64,000 nt of DNA from Halegenticoccus tardaugens (GTDB taxonomy: Archaea; Halobacteriota; Halobacteria; Halobacteriales; Haloferacaceae). The translations under genes were made by a program, and so were the position numbers. The DNA is taken from positions 1 to 64,000 of the forward strand of contig NZ_SDIC01000003.1 in the NCBI RefSeq assembly GCF_004116405.1, read 5' to 3'. This document shows positions 59,603 to 64,000 of the stretch, one piece after another; position 1 is the stretch's first letter; every line of letters starts with the position of its first letter. Below the pieces are notes generated by a model. That model did no database searches. It was not told where the DNA came from and worked only from the letters and a program-made list of their open reading frames with translations.

Positions 59603-61420
59603 TCAGTCGTCCGACTCGGTGCCGCCGTCGGCGGCGACCTGACCGCCGGCGGCACGCGCGCGTCTGATGTTGTCGTAGCCGAGTCGAACGAGCGAGAGCG
59701 CCAGATAGACGAGGACGAGCGCGATGACGATCTGAACCGCCACGGACGCCTGCGAGGCGAGCGTTCCTTCCCCGCCGGTGAGGATGAACTTCTGGTAGAG
59801 GTTCTGATACAGCGCGAGGTACAGGAGCCCGCACACGGTGATGATCGTCATGAGCGCCATCGGGACGCCGGTGCTGATGAGCTGTTTCGAGTCGTCCCAG
59901 TTGGCGAGCCACACCGTCACGGTCAGGAGCGCCAGCGCCGCGAGGAGCTGGTTCGCGCCGCCGAACAGCGGCCAGAGGTCCTCCCACGTGCCGCTGGAGA
60001 CGAGGACGTAGGCGATGGCGATCTGCACCAGCGCGTTCCCGTACCGGTTCGTCGCGGCCTTCTCGACCGACGACTCGGGTGGCCCGACGATCTCCTCCAT
60101 CATGTACCGGCCGAGGCGCACCGCCGTGTCGGTGCTGGTCAGGAGGAAGCTCACGAGCACGAGCGCCATGAACGGCGCGCCGTACGCGGCCGGGATGCCG
60201 AAGCTCGTGAGCATGACGCCGCCGCCGGCGGCGAAGTTCGGCAGTGCCAGCGCGATGCCGTCGCCCTGCGCGAAGCCGACGATGGAGACGGCCGCGAGCG
60301 CGACGGCGGCGAGGAGGCCCTCGCCGAGCATGCCGCCGTAGCCGATGAGCCTCGCGTCGGACTCCTTGTTGAGCTGTTTCGAGGTCGTCCCCGAGGAGAC
60401 CAGCGAGTGGAAGCCGCTTATCGTCCCGCAGGCGATGGTGATGAAGAGGAGCGGGAACAGCGGCAAGCCCGCGGTACCCATGAATCCGTAGTACGGTTCG
60501 AGGGTGATCTCGAGCGGCTGCGCCGACGTGCCGAGGAGCGTGCCGACGATGATCGCGAGGAGCGCCCCGCCGACGCCCGCGTACAGCAGGAACGACGACA
60601 GGTAGTCGCGCGGCTGGAGCAGCATCCACACCGGAAGCGCGCTGGCGAGCGCCCCGTAGATCATGATAACCGGAATCCACGCGGCGGTGTTCGCGCCGAG
60701 CGCCGCGGCTCCGGGGATCCACAGCCCTTCGCCGGAGAACAGCACGATCGTGCTCGCCGGCGCGGTGTCCGCGGTCGGCTGGAACAGCGCGAGTGGGTAC
60801 AGAATGCCGAGCCACACGCCGCCGAACACGGCGGTCACGAACACGACCGTCCCCAGCACGAACGGGAGATCGAGTTGATAGAGGTAGATCCCGAAGACGA
60901 ACGCCAGCGCGATGTACACGAGGCTCGCGGTCGCCGCCTGCGGGTAGGCGTTGAAGACGACGCCGACCACCAGGGCGAACACCGCGACGACGAGGATGAT
61001 CGTCAAGAACGCGAACCAGAGCAGCATGTTCTTGCCGCGCTCGCCGACGTACTCGCCGATGATGTAGCCGACCGACTTCCCGTCGTGCCGGAGACTGCTC
61101 GACAGCGAGGTGAAGTCGTGGACCGCGCCCATAAGCGGGTTGCCGATGGCGATCCAGAGGAGCGCCGGAACCCAGCCCCACACCACCCCCGCGGTGATGG
61201 GACCGACGATCGGCGCGCCGCCCGCGATGCTCGAATAGTGGTGCCCCAGGAGGACGGGTTTCGTCGCAGGAACGTACTCCTGCCCGTCCTCGTACTTGTG
61301 CGCCGGTGTGGCCCGATCGTCGTCGAGTTCGACGAACTGCGTCAGGTATCGGGAGTACCCCAGATATCCGACGCTGAAAAGCGCCAGCACCGTCACGACC
61401 AGCCAGATTACCTGTACCAT
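59603..61420 (-). CDS. cstA: CstA-family peptide/pyruvate transporter
   Basis: A 605-residue membrane protein with about sixteen helices. CstA segments: GHHYSSIAGGAPIVGPITAGVVWGWVPALLW (near residue 60), GAVHDFTSLSSSLRHDGKSVG, GCGTISGFHSLVSSGTTSKQ-type region (ACGTISGFHSLVSSGTT), LLTSTDTAVRLGRYMM, LFGGANQLLAALALL. The bacterial homologues take up pyruvate or peptides in starvation. ATG 61420 (MVQVIW) is chosen because it starts the first helix. TATA-like CTTTAAGTG (61455-61465) is about 40 bases upstream. Confidence 0.93.
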   Translation of the reverse strand: MVQVIWLVVTVLALFSVGYLGYSRYLTQFVELDDDRATPAHKYEDGQEYVPATKPVLLGHHYSSIAGGAPIVGPITAGVVWGWVPALLWIAIGNPLMGAVHDFTSLSSSLRHDGKSVGYIIGEYVGERGKNMLLWFAFLTIILVVAVFALVVGVVFNAYPQAATASLVYIALAFVFGIYLYQLDLPFVLGTVVFVTAVFGGVWLGILYPLALFQPTADTAPASTIVLFSGEGLWIPGAAALGANTAAWIPVIMIYGALASALPVWMLLQPRDYLSSFLLYAGVGGALLAIIVGTLLGTSAQPLEITLEPYYGFMGTAGLPLFPLLFITIACGTISGFHSLVSSGTTSKQLNKESDARLIGYGGMLGEGLLAAVALAAVSIVGFAQGDGIALALPNFAAGGGVMLTSFGIPAAYGAPFMALVLVSFLLTSTDTAVRLGRYMMEEIVGPPESSVEKAATNRYGNALVQIAIAYVLVSSGTWEDLWPLFGGANQLLAALALLTVTVWLANWDDSKQLISTGVPMALMTIITVCGLLYLALYQNLYQKFILTGGEGTLASQASVAVQIVIALVLVYLALSLVRLGYDNIRRARAAGGQVAADGGTESDD

Positions 61421-61596
61421 GTGTGCAAACCTCACTACAATCCATGAAAATAGGCCACTTAAAGCTTCGGCCTCTGTGCGCGGCCGTTGACACTCCGTCA
61501 ACGCCCGATATAGATAGTGAAACGGACTAAAACGATTGTTTTCTTAGTTATATTAGTAGAAAATAGATCAGAGGTGGCTTGAATACTTTGTGGTGC
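61421..61596. other. cstA promoter and AT-rich terminator of the ArsA-like gene
   Basis: The left part holds the cstA TATA candidates. The stretch 61530-61570 is very AT-rich with T-runs on the minus strand side, as expected for the transcript end of the upstream ArsA-like gene. Confidence 0.45.
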
Positions 61597-62562
61597 TCAC
61601 GCCGCCTCGACGGCGGTTTCGACGTCGAGTTCCGACGCGACCTCCGCGAGTAGCTCGCCTTTGACCTCCGAGACGCGCGTCTCGATGGCCGCGACGAGCG
61701 GTTCGTCGAACCCCTCGCGGACCCCGTCGAGGCGGTCGCGCTCCGTCGCGCGCCGTTCCCGGAGGTAGCGCGCGCCCCGACCGTTCTCGTCCGGGTCGGG
61801 CGCGGGCGTGAGCCGATTTGCGACCAGTCCGTCGACCGAGAGCCCGCGGTCGGCCAACCCGTCGATCGCCCGGCGCGTCTCCCGCACCGACAGCTCGTCG
61901 GGGTTGAACACGAGGAAGAACGACGCCTCCTCGCGGAGCGTCTCGCCCGCGAACTCGAAGAACTCCTTTCGCGCTTCGAGGCGGGCGATGATCGGGTCGC
62001 CCTCCATCATCCGCCGGGGCTGGTTGTTGCCGATCGCCGCCCGCTCGAACAGTTTGACGCTCTGTTTCCGCTTGGCCGCGAGGCGCGTCACCCACCCTTC
62101 GAGAAACGACGGAAGGGCCAAGAGCCGGAGCGTCCCGCCCGTCGGCGACGTGTCGAAGACGACCCTGTCGTAGTCGTCGGCGTCGCGCATCACCTCGACG
62201 AAGCGGTCGAAGAGCGCCGCCTCGTACGCGCCGGGCGTCTGGTGCGCCATCTCGATCTGTCGGTCGATCTCGTTCACCATCGCCGGGCTGACCTGATCCG
62301 AGAGGGCGCGCTTCGTCTCCATCAGGTGGCGTTCGAGTTCATCGTCGGGGTCTATCTCCATCGCGTGCAGGTTCCTCTCGCCCTCGACGGGTCGGGGCGC
62401 GTCGTCGAACCGCTGGTCGAACACGTCGGCGGTGCTGTGGGCCGGGTCGGTCGAGACGACGAGTGTTTCCAGCCCCGCGTGGGCGCACTTGAGCGCGTAC
62501 GCGCAGGAGACGGTCGTCTTGCCGACGCCGCCCTTCCCGCCGAAGAAGACGAACTTGCGCAT
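61597..62562 (-). CDS. ArsA/Get3-type ATPase
   Basis: A 321-residue single-domain ATPase. Deviant Walker A GGKGGVGKTTVSCAYALK, switch I region STDPAHSTADVFDQ, A-loop/switch II DTSPTGGTLRLLALP. Archaeal members are related to Get3, which delivers tail-anchored membrane proteins, and to the arsenite pump ATPase. No arsenic genes are near, and no CxxC zinc motif is seen, so the exact role is open. Preceded two bases upstream by a 98-residue gene in the same operon. Confidence 0.85.
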   Translation of the reverse strand: MRKFVFFGGKGGVGKTTVSCAYALKCAHAGLETLVVSTDPAHSTADVFDQRFDDAPRPVEGERNLHAMEIDPDDELERHLMETKRALSDQVSPAMVNEIDRQIEMAHQTPGAYEAALFDRFVEVMRDADDYDRVVFDTSPTGGTLRLLALPSFLEGWVTRLAAKRKQSVKLFERAAIGNNQPRRMMEGDPIIARLEARKEFFEFAGETLREEASFFLVFNPDELSVRETRRAIDGLADRGLSVDGLVANRLTPAPDPDENGRGARYLRERRATERDRLDGVREGFDEPLVAAIETRVSEVKGELLAEVASELDVETAVEAA

Positions 62563-62564
62563 CG

Positions 62565-62861
62565 TCAGAAGTGGTACTGGTGGCCCTTGCGCTCGAGGAG
62601 CGACCCGCGATCCCACATCCGCCGCTCCCACGCCTCGAACTCGTCTTCGAGGTACGGGAGCAGTTCGGCGGTGTAGTAGGAGACGGGGCTCGGGATCCCG
62701 AACGCGTCGGGGAAGCACGCGAGCATGAACGTGTCCTCCACGTCCTCGGCCTCCGATTCGATCTTCTCGTAGGCCGGATGGGCGATCATCCCGTGGTACA
62801 GCCCGCGCAGCCACTCTTCCACCACCTCCCTGAACGCCGCGATGCGCGCTTCGAGCGTCAT
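62565..62861 (-). CDS. Haloarchaeal protein of unknown function upstream of the ArsA-like gene
   Basis: A 98-residue soluble helical protein (LEARIAAFREVVEEWLRGLYHGMI, then FMLACFPDAFGIPSPVSYYTAELLPYLEDEFEAWERRMW). Not recognised as a named family. Two bases separate it from the ArsA-like gene, so they are cotranscribed and possibly partners. First gene of that operon, divergent from the CobW-type gene. Confidence 0.75.
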   Translation of the reverse strand: MTLEARIAAFREVVEEWLRGLYHGMIAHPAYEKIESEAEDVEDTFMLACFPDAFGIPSPVSYYTAELLPYLEDEFEAWERRMWDRGSLLERKGHQYHF

Positions 62862-62950
62862 GCGTTCGCACTCCCCGTCTGGCGGGTAAAAGGGTGTCGC
62901 TCAGGATCGTTCGACAGGGATTCATTACCGCCGGCCGCCTCGGACGGCAC

Positions 62951-64000
62951 ATGAGCCGCGATTCGATCCCGGTGACGATCCTCAGCGGGAGCCTCGGGGC
63001 CGGGAAGACGACGCTCCTCAACCACCTGCTTCGGAACGCGGGCGGGACGAACGTTGCAGTGCTCGTGAACGACATGGGCGAGATCAACGTCGACGCCGAA
63101 CTGGTGTCCGAGGGGTCGGATCTGTCGGTCGACGACGGAATCACGGAGCTGTCGAACGGCTGCATCTGCTGTGAGCTCCGGGACGACCTGAACGCGGCGG
63201 TCGTCCGCCTCGCCCGCGATCGCGACTTCGACCACCTCGTCGTCGAGTCGTCGGGCATCAGCGAGCCCGGACCGGTCGCCCGCCTCTTCACGACCGGGTC
63301 GCAAGCCGCGGCGCTCTACGCGATCGACTCGCTCGTGACGGTCGTCGACGCCCGCCTGTTCTACGACGCCTTCGGGGAGGAAGGCCGCGCCGAGCGGAGC
63401 GTCGAGCGCGACGGCGACGAGACGCGGCCGCTCTCGGACCTCCTCGTCGAGCAGGTGGAGTTCTCGAACGTCGTCGTCCTGAACAAGCGCGACCTCGTCT
63501 CGGAGGCGGAGCTGCGGACGGTCGAGGAGATCGTCGCGACGCTCCGACCCGACGCCGAGATCGTCCCGGCCACGTTCGCCGAGGTGGGGGTCGACCGGCT
63601 GCTCGGGCGGAACCTGTACGACCCCGCGACCGCCGCCGAGGCCGCGGGGTGGAAGCGGGCGCTTGCCGAGTCGGACGGCGCGAACCGCGACGATCGCGCC
63701 GCTCACGGTGAGCACGATGAGTACGATGATCACGGCCACCCGGGCCACGAACATCACGACCACGCGCACCCGGACGAGGTGTACGGGGTCACGTCGTTCG
63801 TCTACCGGCGGCGTCGACCGTTCCATCCCGATCGGTTCGCCTCGTTCCTGACCGCGCTCCCCGAGTCGGTCGTTCGCTCGAAGGGGACGTGCTGGATCGC
63901 GGGCCGCGAACAGCAGGTGCTGCTCGGGCAGGCCGGGCCGTCGGTCAGGGTCGAGGCCGCCGGACCGTGGATCGCGTCGCTCCCCGAACTGGATCGGGAG
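62951..64000 (+). CDS. CobW/COG0523-type metal-chaperone GTPase, partial at right edge
   Basis: At least 350 residues, cut by the window end. P-loop GSLGAGKTTLLNHLL, metal-binding NGCICCELRDDL (CxCC), NKRD (LNKRDLV), and a His-rich stretch near residues 252-275 (HGEHDEYDDHGHPGHEHH) that could bind Zn, Ni or Co. The C-terminal CobW domain begins at GVTSFVYRRRRPF. These GTPases insert or deliver metals under limitation or for cofactors; no metal gene next to it fixes which. ATG at 62951. Confidence 0.9.
   Translation, partial: MSRDSIPVTILSGSLGAGKTTLLNHLLRNAGGTNVAVLVNDMGEINVDAELVSEGSDLSVDDGITELSNGCICCELRDDLNAAVVRLARDRDFDHLVVESSGISEPGPVARLFTTGSQAAALYAIDSLVTVVDARLFYDAFGEEGRAERSVERDGDETRPLSDLLVEQVEFSNVVVLNKRDLVSEAELRTVEEIVATLRPDAEIVPATFAEVGVDRLLGRNLYDPATAAEAAGWKRALAESDGANRDDRAAHGEHDEYDDHGHPGHEHHDHAHPDEVYGVTSFVYRRRRPFHPDRFASFLTALPESVVRSKGTCWIAGREQQVLLGQAGPSVRVEAAGPWIASLPELDRE

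Noticed and set aside
61597..62562. Arsenite efflux ATPase ArsA
   Set aside because: No arsB, arsR or arsD nearby and only one ATPase domain. A Get3-like or other role is at least as likely, so I left the gene symbol empty.

Overview
The window is core chromosome of a halophilic archaeon (class Halobacteria). The DNA is very GC-rich, the predicted proteins are strongly acidic, and many genes sit 25-30 bp downstream of a TATA-like box, as expected for leaderless transcripts. The gene content is typically haloarchaeal: an MC1 chromosomal protein, a 129-residue plant-type ferredoxin with an acidic N-terminal insertion, a 2-oxoacid dehydrogenase operon, Bat-type HTH regulators, and nitrous oxide reductase with a Tat signal. 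I cannot assign the genus.

Layout. 1-703: non-coding, with a ladder of similar promoter-like boxes on the minus strand, suggesting that a stable RNA operon (probably rRNA) starts just left of the window. 704-20223: housekeeping genes: MC1, an AbrB-like protein, pyrD, valS, a Nudix hydrolase, pheST, a ZIP-like membrane protein, trpS-endA, a NucS-N/zinc-ribbon protein, a Thr/Pro-rich surface protein, a HAD phosphatase, a Ski2-type helicase and a MATE exporter. 20321-24061: a trehalose locus (unknown gene-otsA-otsB) divergent from a Bat-type regulator. 24165-33493: lipA, then a two-gene HTH/TumE-like cassette nested in palindromic repeats, an M20 hydrolase, and the lipoate-dependent operon pdhA-pdhB-pdhC-lpdA. 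33654-36747: a phosphate permease and ferredoxin, followed by a roughly 1.06-kb AT-richer insert bounded by copies of the ferredoxin 3' end. 36770-43271: a nitrous oxide reduction operon transcribed leftward, nosZ-membrane protein-nosD-nosF-nosY-nosL. 43666-47781: a GntP-type permease, a prepilin peptidase gene broken by an in-frame stop, hisI and a coiled-coil protein. 47900-48951: a CopG/RelE-type toxin-antitoxin pair with a frameshifted third gene. 48864-53833: glmM, serB, a sensor kinase and serA. 53858-54462: vapBC. 54599-64000: thrC, a 74-bp miniature inverted-repeat element, small regulators and haloarchaeal proteins of unknown function, a cupin, cstA, an ArsA/Get3-type ATPase and a CobW-type GTPase that runs off the right edge.

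Functional links. lipA supplies lipoyl groups for the dehydrogenase E2 encoded 6 kb away. serA and serB are two of the three steps of serine synthesis. otsA and otsB together make the osmolyte trehalose. The nos operon supplies the reductase and its copper-maturation proteins but has no nosR.

The most notable signals are the insert at the ferredoxin 3' end (19/21-bp direct repeats), the nested A-B-cassette-B-A repeats around the HTH/TumE-like pair, the TGG-to-TAG-type stop between the two catalytic aspartates of the prepilin peptidase, and the 74-bp mobile element with target duplication upstream of thrC. Several small operons carry operator-like repeats exactly at their promoters.
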